DNA of 64,000 nt from JARFPW01 sp035464655 (GTDB lineage Bacteria; Gemmatimonadota; Gemmatimonadetes; Palauibacterales; Palauibacteraceae), in assembly GCA_035464655.1 (NCBI GenBank), contig DATHRZ010000077.1:1-64000 (forward strand), read 5' to 3'. The translations under genes and the position numbers were made by a program. The notes under the pieces are model-generated. The model made no database searches and was not told where the DNA came from. It saw only the letters and a program-made list of their open reading frames with translations. This document shows positions 24,083 to 33,057 of the stretch, in pieces (positions within the stretch are counted from its first letter, which is position 1; each line of letters opens with the position of its first letter).

Positions 24083-26464
24083 TCAAGTTTCCGGGCGGCT
24101 CGATCGCCGGGGGTCGCGGGCGGCGATGACGGCCGCCTGCCCGTAGGAGAGGCCGCCGTCATTCGGCGGGAGCCGCCGCGGAACGAGCGCGTCGAGACCC
24201 GCCTCGTCGAGCCGGGAGGCGAGGCGCTCGAGCAGGAGCACGTTCTGAAACACGCCGCCCGACAGCACGACCGATCGGAGGCCGCGTCGCGCGGCCTCGG
24301 TGACGCACAGGACCGCGGTTCCGTCGGCCAGGCCGGCATGGAAGCGCCGGGCCACCGTACCGGGCGCGACGCGGGCCGCGAGGTCCGCCGCCGCGGCGCG
24401 AACGAGCTCGCGGGCGTCGAGCACGACCGGCTCGCCCGCCTCGCGCCGCGCGGGCAGCGGGTAGGCAAGGTCGTCGGCCTCGAGGGCGGACGCCGCCGCC
24501 ATTTCGAGCTCGACGGCGGCCTGGCCTTCGTACGTCGCCTCGAGACACAGCCCGCATAGCGAGCTCACCGCGTCGAACAGGCGGCCGGCGCTGGTCGTCA
24601 CGGGCGAAGCGACACCGGTCCGAGCCAGGCGGACCACGGCGGTCCATTCCGCGGCGTCGATCCGACCTTCGAGCCACGACGGAATGGCGGGGGCGTCTCC
24701 GTCGAGCTCGCACAGCCAGGCGCACGCCATGTGCCACGGGCGGCGAATCGCGGCCGCGCCGCCGGGCAGGCGCACGGGCCACAGGTGGCCGATCCGGTCG
24801 AAGCCGGCCGCGTCGCCGACGAGGATCTCGCCGCCCCACACCGAGCCGTCCGTCCCCAATCCGGTACCGTCGAACACGACGCCGAGCGCGGGGCCCGCAT
24901 GGGCGTGCTCGGCCAGGCAGGCGGCCAGGTGGGCGTGATGATGCTGCACCCCGAAGGCTTCGAGCCCCCCGGAGGCCGTCCGCTCGGCCGCATAGCGCGT
25001 CGACAGGTAGTCGGGGTGCAAGTCGTGCGCGACCGCGCGCGGGCGCACCTCGAACAGCGCCTCGAGGTGCGCGACCCCCTGCTCGAACGAACGGAGCGTC
25101 TCGTAGTTCTCGAGATCGCCGATGTGGGGGCCCACCCAGGCGCGGCTTCCTTCGGCCACCGTGAACGTGTTCTTCAGGTGAGCGCCGCAGGCGACGAGGG
25201 GCACGGGCGCCGGCTCGGGCAAGGGAATCGGGCTCGGCACGTAGCCGCGCGAGCGCCGGAGCATGAGCGGACTGCGCCGGCCGGCCAGCGTGACGACTCG
25301 CACCACCGAATCGTCGGTGCGCGTGTGGATCGGCCGATCGTGCAGCAGGAAGCAGTCGGCGATGTCCGCCAGCCGTTCGAGCGCGTCGTCGTTCCGGTAG
25401 GCGATCGGCTCGTCCGACACGTTGCCGCTCGTCATGACCAGGGCGGCGCCGGCGTCGGCCAGCAGCAGGTGGTGGAGCGGCGAGTACGGCAGCATCAGCC
25501 CGAGATCGCGGTGGCCCGGCGCGACCTGGTCGGCCAGGCCGGAGCCGGGACGGCGCCGCGCCAGCACGATCGGGCGCTCGCGGCTCGCAAGCAGGCCGGC
25601 CTCCGTGTCGTCGAGGTCGGCGAGGCGACGAGCACTTTCGAGATCGGGCACCATGACGGCGAACGGCTTGTCTTCGCGATGCTTACGGCCACGCAGGCGG
25701 CGCACGGCGTCCTCGTCGGTCGCCACGCAGGCCAGGTGAAACCCTCCGAGGCCCTTTACGGCGACGACAGTGCCCTCGGCGAGTAGTGCGGCCGCCCGGG
25801 CGATCGGCTCGGCCCCACCCTGCCCGCCGGGGCCCGCGATCATCGAGCCCGCCGCATCGCAGAGCCGCACCGTCGGCCCGCAGTCGGGGCAGGCATTGGG
25901 CTGCGCGTGAAAGCGACGATCACCCGGATCGTCGTACTCGGCACGACAGGGCCCGCACATCTCGAACCCGGCCATCGTCGTGTAAGGCCGATCGTAGGGA
26001 ATTCCGCGTACGATCGTGAACCGCGGACCGCAATTCGTGCAGTTGGTGAACGCGTAGCGATACCGGCGGTCGTCCGGGTCGAGCAGCTCGTGCAGGCAAT
26101 CGTCGCAGGTCGCCGTATCGGGCGAGACGAGGGCAGAGGGTCGATCGGCTCGCTCGCTGTCCCGGATCTCGAAGCCGCCTCCTCCGCGCGGGGCGAGCTC
26201 GTGCTCCGAGACGTGCTCGACGGACGACAGTCGCGGCGGCTCGCGCACCAACCGCCGCCCGAAGGCCTGCACGGCGGCGTCGGGCCCCTCGACCTCGATC
26301 GTCACCCCGGCCGCGTCGTTGCGAACCCAGCCCGCGAGATCGAGCCCGGTCGCCAGGCGGTAGACGAATGGCCGAAACCCGACGCCCTGAACGATGCCCG
26401 TGACGACGAAGCGCATCCTCCGCCGCCCGCCGGGCGGTGGTACCGGATCTCGAGGCATGGACAT
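24083..26464 (-). CDS. hypF: Carbamoyltransferase HypF
   Basis: A 793-residue multidomain enzyme that makes the cyanide precursor from carbamoyl phosphate and ATP and hands it to HypE. Domains in order: acylphosphatase (about 17-105, GIVQGVGFRPFVYRLA); two zinc fingers (about 118-220; CDDC/CTNC and CGPC/CPDC pairs); a YrdC domain (about 230-410, KGLGGFHLAC, KPFAVM, LVMTSGN); and a Kae1-like domain (about 420-793, HLKNTF, HHHAHLAACLAEH, VVFDGTGLGTDGSVWGGE, LSGGVFQN). It is complete and of normal size. It is the first gene of the hyp run. Confidence 0.96.
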   Translation of the reverse strand: MSMPRDPVPPPGGRRRMRFVVTGIVQGVGFRPFVYRLATGLDLAGWVRNDAAGVTIEVEGPDAAVQAFGRRLVREPPRLSSVEHVSEHELAPRGGGGFEIRDSERADRPSALVSPDTATCDDCLHELLDPDDRRYRYAFTNCTNCGPRFTIVRGIPYDRPYTTMAGFEMCGPCRAEYDDPGDRRFHAQPNACPDCGPTVRLCDAAGSMIAGPGGQGGAEPIARAAALLAEGTVVAVKGLGGFHLACVATDEDAVRRLRGRKHREDKPFAVMVPDLESARRLADLDDTEAGLLASRERPIVLARRRPGSGLADQVAPGHRDLGLMLPYSPLHHLLLADAGAALVMTSGNVSDEPIAYRNDDALERLADIADCFLLHDRPIHTRTDDSVVRVVTLAGRRSPLMLRRSRGYVPSPIPLPEPAPVPLVACGAHLKNTFTVAEGSRAWVGPHIGDLENYETLRSFEQGVAHLEALFEVRPRAVAHDLHPDYLSTRYAAERTASGGLEAFGVQHHHAHLAACLAEHAHAGPALGVVFDGTGLGTDGSVWGGEILVGDAAGFDRIGHLWPVRLPGGAAAIRRPWHMACAWLCELDGDAPAIPSWLEGRIDAAEWTAVVRLARTGVASPVTTSAGRLFDAVSSLCGLCLEATYEGQAAVELEMAAASALEADDLAYPLPARREAGEPVVLDARELVRAAAADLAARVAPGTVARRFHAGLADGTAVLCVTEAARRGLRSVVLSGGVFQNVLLLERLASRLDEAGLDALVPRRLPPNDGGLSYGQAAVIAARDPRRSSRPET

Positions 26465-26642
26465 GGGGCAGACTGCGCGCGACGGCGGGCGATCGGCAAG
26501 CGCCGCTCCGGCGTGATCTTCGTCAGCGCCGCCCGCGATCCCCTATTTTTCCTAGTCGGAGCGACGCCGCTTCTCGTCGTCGAACGCCGGATGTCGGGTC
26601 GCCGGTCCCACGCGTGTGGCCCACGATGAAAGGAAGGACCCA

Positions 26643-26876
26643 ATGGCAGTGTGCGAAGTGTGCGGCAACGACTACTACGCCTCGTTTGAAGTCATCGCGG
26701 CGGGGCGGAAGCACGTATTCGACAGCTTCGAGTGCGCCATCCACAGGCTGGCCCCGGTCTGCGAAAACTGCGGATGCAGGATCGTCGGCCACGGCGTCGA
26801 GGCCGACGGCACCTACTACTGTTGCGGCCACTGCGCCCACGCCGAGGGCGTGACCGAGATCGTCGACAGCGTGTGA
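26643..26876 (+). CDS. Small Cys-rich zinc-binding (metallothionein-like) protein
   Basis: A 77-residue protein with nine Cys and four His. CEVC (Cys4, Cys7), a central FECAIHRL (Cys31, His34), then CENCGC (Cys40, 43, 45) and YYCCGHCAHAEG (Cys60, 61, 64). The second half resembles bacterial metallothioneins of the SmtA type, which end in YCC-x2-CA; the first half resembles a treble-clef or YHS-like finger. ATG 26643 is preceded by AAGGAAGG. It lies just upstream of hypF on the opposite strand. Zn or other soft-metal binding is likely; whether it stores or senses metal is unknown. Confidence 0.72.
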   Translation: MAVCEVCGNDYYASFEVIAAGRKHVFDSFECAIHRLAPVCENCGCRIVGHGVEADGTYYCCGHCAHAEGVTEIVDSV

Positions 26877-27027
26877 GGACGGCCGGCGACCGCGGAGCGT
26901 GCCACCTCGCCTGAAACTCCATCGCCCGCTGCCCCGTACTGTTTAGCAACCGTTTGGCGAGAAGCACTGTCCAAACGAATGAAGGAGCAGCGAGACCTCG
27001 AATCATCGGGAACGGGGTGGGGGAATC

Positions 27028-27258
27028 ATGAGGCGCGGAGAAGCGAAAGAGCTGGCCGGGATGCTGGGCGTCCTGGTGGTGCTGGTGGGGGCGGGGCTGG
27101 GTGTCAGCTCGATGGCCTCCGATGCGGTAGAGGTCGGTGAGGTACACGATGTGCCTGCCGTGGAGATCCCGGCGGTGACCGGCCCCGCTCAGGTGGCCGG
27201 TCCCGCCGCCTCCGCGGACCCGGCGGCGCTGCCGGTCGGGGTGCCCGGCGGCGTCTGA
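27028..27258 (+). CDS. Small predicted membrane protein
   Basis: A 76-residue frame with one hydrophobic helix (MLGVLVVLVGAGLGVSS, about residues 12-28) after a short basic N-terminus, then a Val/Ala/Pro-rich tail of low complexity. The ribosome site is poor (GGGGG at about 27015-27019). The last 70 bases overlap the nitrilase 3' end on the other strand. The 5' region holds a 7 bp hairpin, CGTTTGG/CCAAACG (26951-26977). I recognise no family; it may be a real single-pass protein. Confidence 0.4.
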   Translation: MRRGEAKELAGMLGVLVVLVGAGLGVSSMASDAVEVGEVHDVPAVEIPAVTGPAQVAGPAASADPAALPVGVPGGV

Positions 27259-28076
27259 TCGACGATCGGGCGATACGCGCCCGGCCGCCTGTCGGCCCGG
27301 TAATCGAACTCGTAGGCGCCCGGCGACAGTACGACGCGGTTCGCATCGGCACCCTTCATGTCGAACTCCGCGACGATCCGCTCCGGGCCGTCGCCGCCCT
27401 CGGCGATGATCCTGCCCAGGGGATCGACCGCCATGCTTCCCCCCGGGAACACGGTTCCCCGCTCCTCGCCCACCCGGTTGACCGCCAGGTAATTCACATG
27501 GTTCTCGTAGGCCCGCATCGTGGTCTGGGCCCGCTTCATGTCGAGCCGTGGCCAGTTCGTGGGCAGTACGATGAGCTGGGCGCCCAGCAGCTTCAGGGTG
27601 CGTGACGATTCCGGGAACGTGCCGTCGTAGCAGATGTTCAGGCCGATGCGGCCGATCGGCAGATCCCACACCCTGAAAGCCTCGCCGCGCTCCGCGAACC
27701 GGTCGACGCCGAGACACAGCGTGTGGACCTTTCGGTAGCGACCGACGAGGCCTTCGGGACCGATCAGGAACGCCGAGTTGAACACGCGGCCGGCGTCGCG
27801 TTCGACGGCGCCGACGACGGCCCACGCGCCGGCCGCTCGACAGGCACGCGCGACGAGCTTCGTCTCGGGTCCGTCGGCTTCTACAGATCCATCGAGCGCC
27901 TCGGCTTCGGTTTCGAACACGTAGCCCGTCAGCGCCGCCTCGGGGAATACGACGAGCCGGGCGCTGTTGGCGTCGACCGCGGCCCCCACCTCTCCGGCGA
28001 TGAACTCGGCGTTGCGGACGGTTTCGCCCAGCTTGCAATCGAACTGGACACCGCAGGCGGTCAGAGACTCGTTCAC
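27189..28076 (-). CDS. Carbon-nitrogen hydrolase (nitrilase superfamily)
   Basis: A 295-residue amidase/nitrilase-fold enzyme with the full triad: Glu46 in VFPEAALTGY, Lys116 in RYRKVHT and Cys149 in LNICYDGTFPE. The catalytic motif NICYD fits amidohydrolases of the omega-amidase/beta-ureidopropionase-like branches better than true nitrilases. The C-terminal 25 residues are Gly/Ala/Pro-rich. GTG 28076 overlaps the stop of the FabL-like gene (GTGA), so both are made together. The substrate is unknown. Confidence 0.88.
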   Translation of the reverse strand: MNESLTACGVQFDCKLGETVRNAEFIAGEVGAAVDANSARLVVFPEAALTGYVFETEAEALDGSVEADGPETKLVARACRAAGAWAVVGAVERDAGRVFNSAFLIGPEGLVGRYRKVHTLCLGVDRFAERGEAFRVWDLPIGRIGLNICYDGTFPESSRTLKLLGAQLIVLPTNWPRLDMKRAQTTMRAYENHVNYLAVNRVGEERGTVFPGGSMAVDPLGRIIAEGGDGPERIVAEFDMKGADANRVVLSPGAYEFDYRADRRPGAYRPIVDQTPPGTPTGSAAGSAEAAGPAT

Positions 28077-28873
28077 CGCGGCATCGACCCGACGAAGTCC
28101 TCGCCACCGTCGACGCGAATCGTATTCCCGGTCATCCAGTCCGTGCCGCGATCGCAGAACGTCAGCATGCAGCGCGCGACGTCCTCCGGGGTGGTGAGCC
28201 GGCCGTACGGGTTCTGGCGCTTCGCCTCTTCGATCATGAACTCGGCGCCGGGAATCTTCCGCAGCGCCGGCGTATCGGTGACGCCCGCCCGGATCGCATT
28301 CGCCGTGATACCGCGCGGAGCCAGCTCCAGGGCGAGTTGACGCGTGTGCGACTCGAGGGCCGCCTTGGCCGCCGACACGGCGCCATACGACGGGATCACC
28401 CGGTCGCCCCCCGAGCTCGTCATCGCGAAGATCCGGCCACCCTCTCCCATCAAGTCGCGAGCCACGACTCCCTGCGTCCAGTAGACGAGGGTATGGGCCA
28501 TGACGGTGAGCGTCATGTCCATCTGGTCTTCGGTCATCGAGTCCGCCGCGTCCTCGGCCACCAGCGGGCGCAGCGTTCCGAAGGCCAGCGAATGCATGAG
28601 CACGGTGATCGAGCCGGGCGCCAGTCGCCCGGCCAGCGCGTCGAGCAACTCGTCGCGCTTCTCGGCGCTCGCGGCGTTCATGTTGTGAAAGTCCGCCCGC
28701 GCGCCCGCCGCCTCGATTCGCTCGACGAGCTCGCCGACCCTGGCCAGGCCGGCCCGCCGATCGAGATGAACGCCGATGATGTCGTAGCCCGCGCTCGCGA
28801 ACTCGAGCGCCGCCGCCTCGCCGAACCCGCTCGACGCGCCGAGGATCAGCGCCGCCTTCCTGTCGCTCGTCAA
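28073..28873 (-). CDS. SDR oxidoreductase, FabL-like enoyl-ACP reductase
   Basis: A 266-residue short-chain dehydrogenase. The NAD(P) motif is ILGASSGFGEAAALEFA. The catalytic pair is Tyr and Lys in SYGAVSAAKAALE, spaced Y-x6-K as in enoyl-ACP reductases FabI/FabL, not Y-x3-K as in ordinary SDRs. The C-terminal AGVTDTPALRKIPG and GRLTTPEDVA segment resembles FabL of Bacillus. No ATG or GTG fits the N-terminus; TTG 28873 has GGAGG five bases upstream and starts just before the conserved region. If FabL, it reduces the enoyl double bond in fatty-acid elongation. Coupling to a nitrilase is odd for that role. Confidence 0.8.
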   Translation of the reverse strand: MTSDRKAALILGASSGFGEAAALEFASAGYDIIGVHLDRRAGLARVGELVERIEAAGARADFHNMNAASAEKRDELLDALAGRLAPGSITVLMHSLAFGTLRPLVAEDAADSMTEDQMDMTLTVMAHTLVYWTQGVVARDLMGEGGRIFAMTSSGGDRVIPSYGAVSAAKAALESHTRQLALELAPRGITANAIRAGVTDTPALRKIPGAEFMIEEAKRQNPYGRLTTPEDVARCMLTFCDRGTDWMTGNTIRVDGGEDFVGSMPR

Positions 28874-29276
28874 ACCCGCCTCCGTGCTCCCGTGTGCATG
28901 TGCGCCGCCGTGCCCCGGGCTCTCCGCCCCGGATGCTCGATGATACCGGGCTCGCCGCCCGCCGACCAGCGCCGTCGCGCGCCCTCGCGCCCCGCCGCAT
29001 ATGCTGGGACATCGCGTCCCGCTGGGCGCGCAGCCTGGCCGACTACGACGCATTGGAGACCCGGCGGTTCACGCGCTACTACGAGGCTATGTCCGCCGGC
29101 TCGGCCGTGCGCCTGGCCTCCGGGGTCGCCTCGATGCCCTGGACCGCCACCACCCCGATCGCGCGGAGGAGATCCCATGGTACGACTGCACGACATCATG
29201 ACCCTCGGACGTCCTGAAGGCGGTGTCACGACACGGGATCGCCGGCTGACCCCCGATCCGTCGTTCAGGCCTTTGG
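28874..29276 (+). other. Intergenic stretch with no supported gene
   Basis: About 400 bases between the FabL-like gene and the DUF2892 gene. Several frames are open, but none shows a conserved pattern. One point stands out: GGAGGAG at 29166-29172 followed by ATG 29177 and a frame opening MVRLHDIMTLG, which looks like the first residues of a CBS-domain protein. It loses all resemblance after about 12 codons and runs into the minus-strand gene. A decayed CBS gene is possible. Confidence 0.3.
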
Positions 29277-29486
29277 TCAGGCCGCCCGCTCCGTTCCCGC
29301 CTTCCGACGGTCCAGCGCCTTCAGGATGTCTTCCATCAGGCACCACTTCGTGAACGCCGACTGGAGCAGGTTCAGGCCCACGAAGGCCGTGAACAGGAAC
29401 CATAGAGGGTTCACCCACCATCCGAGGGCGAGGCTTGCCAGCACGAACGTGCCGGCGATAGCGCGGATCTTGTTCTCGAGAGTCAT
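29277..29486 (-). CDS. DUF2892 (YgaP-like) membrane protein
   Basis: A 69-residue inner-membrane protein with two hydrophobic helices (IAGTFVLASLALGWWV and LWFLFTAFVGLNLLQSA) followed by FTKWCLMEDILKALD. This is the DUF2892 pattern, also found as the C-terminal membrane part of the rhodanese YgaP. AAAGGAG lies six bases before ATG. There is no rhodanese domain here. The Cys in FTKWCLME is the family's conserved Cys. The role is unknown; links to sulfur metabolism are known for relatives. Confidence 0.88.
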   Translation of the reverse strand: MTLENKIRAIAGTFVLASLALGWWVNPLWFLFTAFVGLNLLQSAFTKWCLMEDILKALDRRKAGTERAA

Positions 29487-29539
29487 CCGTCACTCCTTTT
29501 CGGGTTACTCACACCTTGCGTTTCCAGCGAAACGGCGCT

Positions 29540-29845
29540 TCAGTCGCAGCGGCAGGCCGTTTCCCGTTCCACGCCGAGCTGCAGCGCACGGATCGGATGC
29601 CCAGGATCCTGGACCCCCTTGCACCCGGCCACGGCCTCCAGGAGCGATGCGGCCACGTCGTCCGGTACCACGGCCACGATCATCTCCGAGCTGAACGGGG
29701 CGCTCTCGCCGTACCACCCGCCGCCGGCACTCTTCGCGATCCCCTCCATTTCCATGCGGCTGTATACCGGCACCTGGCCTTCGGTCAGCAACCGGTCGAC
29801 GCAGTCGGCGTCTCCGCGCAGGTACATCAGGATGACGAGTTTCAC
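29540..29845 (-). CDS. PII-like protein associated with RND efflux
   Basis: A 101-residue ferredoxin-like protein of the PII-like superfamily: KLVILMYLRGDADCVDRLL and PFSSEMIVAVVPDDVAASLLEAV are its two beta-alpha-beta halves, and it ends with a Cys pair in ACRC. Such PII-like genes often stand at the end of heavy-metal or multidrug RND operons. GTG 29845 overlaps the pump stop (GTGA) behind GGAGGAGGGCCC. It probably senses a ligand or metal and modulates the pump; this is inferred from context only. Confidence 0.72.
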   Translation of the reverse strand: MKLVILMYLRGDADCVDRLLTEGQVPVYSRMEMEGIAKSAGGGWYGESAPFSSEMIVAVVPDDVAASLLEAVAGCKGVQDPGHPIRALQLGVERETACRCD

Positions 29846-32800
29846 GGGCCCTCCTCCCTGTTCTTGGCGCCAGCGTGGACGAGGAAGTAGATGCCGGGGA
29901 CGACCACCAGGGTCAGCACGGTCGAAGCGACGGCACCGGCGATGAGCGAGACGGCGAGCCCCTGGAAGATCGGGTCGAACAGGATGACCAGGGCGCCGAT
30001 CGCCACGGTCCCGGCGGTGAGCGCGATCGGCCGGGTGCGAACGGCTCCGGCCTCGATGATCGCCTGGTTCATGCCGACTCCGGCCTTCAGGCGCGCCTCG
30101 ATGTAGTCCACGAGCAGGATGCCGTTGCGGACCATGATCCCGGCGAGGGCGATCATCCCGATCATCGACGTGGCCGTGAAGAAGGCACCGAACAGCAGAT
30201 GCCCGGGAACGATCCCCACCAGCGTGAGCGGGATCGCGACCATGATGATCAGCGGCGTCGTGAGAGAACCGAACCACCCTACGATCAGCACGTAGATCAA
30301 GATCAACGCGCCCGCGAAGGCGATCCCCAGGTCGCGGAACACCTCGTAGGTGATCTGCCACTCGCCGTCCCACTTCACGACCGGCTGCTCGACCAGACCC
30401 GGCTGGCGCGCGTACAATTGCCCGAGCCGGGCACCTGACGGAAGCTCGATCTCCGCCAGGCGGTCGTCGAGGTCGAGGATCGCATAGACCGGGCTTTCTT
30501 CTTCGCCGGCCACGTCGGCCGTTACGTAGACGACGCGGCGTCCGTTCTTGCGGTCGATCACCTGCGGTACGACCACTTCTTCGGCGCGGACGAGCTCGCC
30601 GACGGGCACCATCGCACCGGTCATGGACGCCACGTGCAGTGCGCCGAGTCGCTCGGCGCCGGAGCGCGACGCCTCGTCGAGCCGCAGACGCACAGGCACC
30701 GGCGCACGACGAGAGGGCTCGGACAGAGACGCGGGCACGTCGCCCGCCAGCGCGATGCGGAGCGCGTTCGCGACGGTGGCCTTCGCGACACCGCTCAGCG
30801 CCGCCTTCTCCTCGTCGATGACGAAGTGGATCTCCCGCTGCGGAGCGGCGAGCGACCAGTCGAGGTCGACGACTCCGGGGTGGGCGCCGAACAGGCGCCG
30901 GATCTCGCGCGCCACATCCTCCCGCTCGGTGTGCGACTCGCCGTACACCTCCGCCACCAGGGTCGAGAGCACCGGCGGGCCGGGCGGCACTTCGACCACC
31001 TTGGCGCTGACGTCGGGACCGGAACGGGCGGCCGCTTCCTGCACGAGCGGGCGAAGACGGCGGGCGACATCGTGGCTCTGCGCCTTCCGGTCGCCCTTGT
31101 CGCTCAGGTTGACCTGTACGTCGGCCACGTTGGACCCGCGCCGCAGGTAGTAATGGCGGATCAGGCCGTTGAAGTTGAATGGTGCCGCCGTCCCCACGTA
31201 TACCTGGGCCTCGACCACCTCGGGCACGTCGGCGAGCGCGCGCGCGACGTCTCGGGCCGCCGCCGCCGTGCGCTCCAGCGTCGTGCCCTCCGGCAGGTCC
31301 ATGATCACCTGCATCTCGTTCTTGTCGTCGAACGGCAGCATCTTCACCGTCACGACGCGCAGCGGAAACAGGACGACCGCCGCCAGCAGGAGTAGCGTGA
31401 CGCCGCCGAGCATGGCGTACAGGCGCCGGGGGCGTTCGAGCAGTGGCTCCATCACGGATTCGTAGAGCCGGTATATCCGGGTTCGCTCGAGCACGTAGGA
31501 GGATTCGGCGTCGCTTCCGGCGCCCTGGTCTCGGCTGGCCAATGGCTCTCCGTGCTTCGACAACAGGCGGAACGCGAGCCACGGAGCGATGACCAGCGCG
31601 ACGAGCAGCGAGAAACTCATCGCCAGGGTCGCCCCGATCGGCATCGGGCTCATGTACGGCCCCATCAGTCCGGAGACGAACAGCATGGGCAGCACGGCGG
31701 CGATCACGGTCAACGTCGCGAGGATGGTCGGGTTCCCCACCTCGTCGATCGCCACCCGCGCGGCGTCGCGCAGCGGCCGGGCTCGCATCGAAAAATGCCG
31801 GTGCATGTTCTCGACCACGATGATCGAATCGTCGATCACGATGCCGGTCACGAAGATCAGGGCGAACAGGGTGACGCGGTTGAGCGTGTAGCCGAACAGG
31901 CGATAGACGAGCAGGGTGAGGGCGAAGGTCACGGGTACGGCGACCATGACGACGGCCGCGCTTCGCCAGCCCATCGACAGGGCGACCACAATTCCCACGG
32001 CGACGATCGCGAGGAAGAGATGCTCCTGGAGCGTGGTGACCTTCTCGCGAGCGGTCTCGCCGTAGTTGCGCATGACGCGGAGTTCGGCGTCGCGGGGCAC
32101 GACGCGGCCGTGCATGGCGTCGAGCCGCTGTTCGAGACTCCGACCGAGCGCGGTGGCGTCGGCCCCCGGACGCTTCGCGACCGCCAGCGTGACCATCGGC
32201 TGAAAGCCCGCCTCACGCGTCCAGTGGAAGGTATACGTGTCGACCTCCGCCGGACCGTCGACCACGCGGGCGACGTCTTCTACCCGCACGAGGCGACCGT
32301 CGCGCACGTCGACCACCACCTGCTCGACGTCGGCCGCCGAGGTGAGAAACGAGCCGGCCTGGACCCGGAACACCTCGTCGGAGCGTGCATAATCGCCGAC
32401 ATCGATGCTCGTGTCGGCCGCGCGCAGACGTTCGGACAGGGTTCCGGGATCCACGCCGAACGCGGCGAGGCGGTCGGTCAGCAGTTCGACGTGGATCTCC
32501 CGCGGCCGGCCGCCGATCACCGTGACCTCGCGCACGTCGGGCAGGGCTTCGAGCTCGACCCGGACCTCTTCGGCGAGCTCACGTAGTTCGGCGCCGTCGA
32601 GTCCGCCGCCGAACAGCGCGGCCGTGAAGAACGGTACATCGTCGATCGTGACGGTCTTGATCAGGGGCGGCGAGGCGCCCGGCGGCATGCGATCGGCGTG
32701 CTTCAACAGGGCGCTCCACAGGCGCACCTGGCTCTGCTCCATGTCGCGCCCTACCTCGAAGCGCACCGTGGCCAGCGCCATCCCGCGTTCCGCGTGCGTG

Positions 32801-33057
32801 TAGACGTACTCGACGCCTTCGATGCCTGTGAGCGCGCTCTCGAGCGGAACGAGGATACGGTTCTCGATCTCCTCCGGCTCGCGACCGGGATCCATCACGA
32901 AGATGTCGGCCACCGGCACGATGATCTGCGGCTCTTCTTCGCTCGGCATGGTGAGGGTCGAGTACAGGCCGACGCCGAGGGCCGCCGCGAGCAGCAACGG
33001 CGTCAGCTTCGACCCGATGAACAGATCGGCGATGCGGCCGGCCGGACCCTTCGTCAC
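29842..33057 (-). CDS. RND efflux permease (AcrB/HAE-like)
   Basis: A 1071-residue inner-membrane pump with the RND layout: TM1, a large periplasmic loop, TM2-7, a second loop and TM8-12. The proton-relay acidic pair in TM4 is in GIVIDDSIIVVENMHRH. The Asp-Asp in that motif fits the HAE (drug/hydrophobic) group better than metal-exporting HME pumps. GTG 33057 overlaps the stop of the membrane-fusion gene. With the fusion lipoprotein and TolC protein encoded just upstream it forms a complete tripartite system. The substrate is unknown; the PII-like partner hints at a regulated or metal-linked role. Confidence 0.94.
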   Translation of the reverse strand: MTKGPAGRIADLFIGSKLTPLLLAAALGVGLYSTLTMPSEEEPQIIVPVADIFVMDPGREPEEIENRILVPLESALTGIEGVEYVYTHAERGMALATVRFEVGRDMEQSQVRLWSALLKHADRMPPGASPPLIKTVTIDDVPFFTAALFGGGLDGAELRELAEEVRVELEALPDVREVTVIGGRPREIHVELLTDRLAAFGVDPGTLSERLRAADTSIDVGDYARSDEVFRVQAGSFLTSAADVEQVVVDVRDGRLVRVEDVARVVDGPAEVDTYTFHWTREAGFQPMVTLAVAKRPGADATALGRSLEQRLDAMHGRVVPRDAELRVMRNYGETAREKVTTLQEHLFLAIVAVGIVVALSMGWRSAAVVMVAVPVTFALTLLVYRLFGYTLNRVTLFALIFVTGIVIDDSIIVVENMHRHFSMRARPLRDAARVAIDEVGNPTILATLTVIAAVLPMLFVSGLMGPYMSPMPIGATLAMSFSLLVALVIAPWLAFRLLSKHGEPLASRDQGAGSDAESSYVLERTRIYRLYESVMEPLLERPRRLYAMLGGVTLLLLAAVVLFPLRVVTVKMLPFDDKNEMQVIMDLPEGTTLERTAAAARDVARALADVPEVVEAQVYVGTAAPFNFNGLIRHYYLRRGSNVADVQVNLSDKGDRKAQSHDVARRLRPLVQEAAARSGPDVSAKVVEVPPGPPVLSTLVAEVYGESHTEREDVAREIRRLFGAHPGVVDLDWSLAAPQREIHFVIDEEKAALSGVAKATVANALRIALAGDVPASLSEPSRRAPVPVRLRLDEASRSGAERLGALHVASMTGAMVPVGELVRAEEVVVPQVIDRKNGRRVVYVTADVAGEEESPVYAILDLDDRLAEIELPSGARLGQLYARQPGLVEQPVVKWDGEWQITYEVFRDLGIAFAGALILIYVLIVGWFGSLTTPLIIMVAIPLTLVGIVPGHLLFGAFFTATSMIGMIALAGIMVRNGILLVDYIEARLKAGVGMNQAIIEAGAVRTRPIALTAGTVAIGALVILFDPIFQGLAVSLIAGAVASTVLTLVVVPGIYFLVHAGAKNREEGP

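Noticed and set aside
28894..29217. Plus-strand frames of 107 and 66 codons after the FabL-like gene
   Set aside because: Arg/Ala/Pro-rich, no ribosome site, no conserved pattern in either frame.
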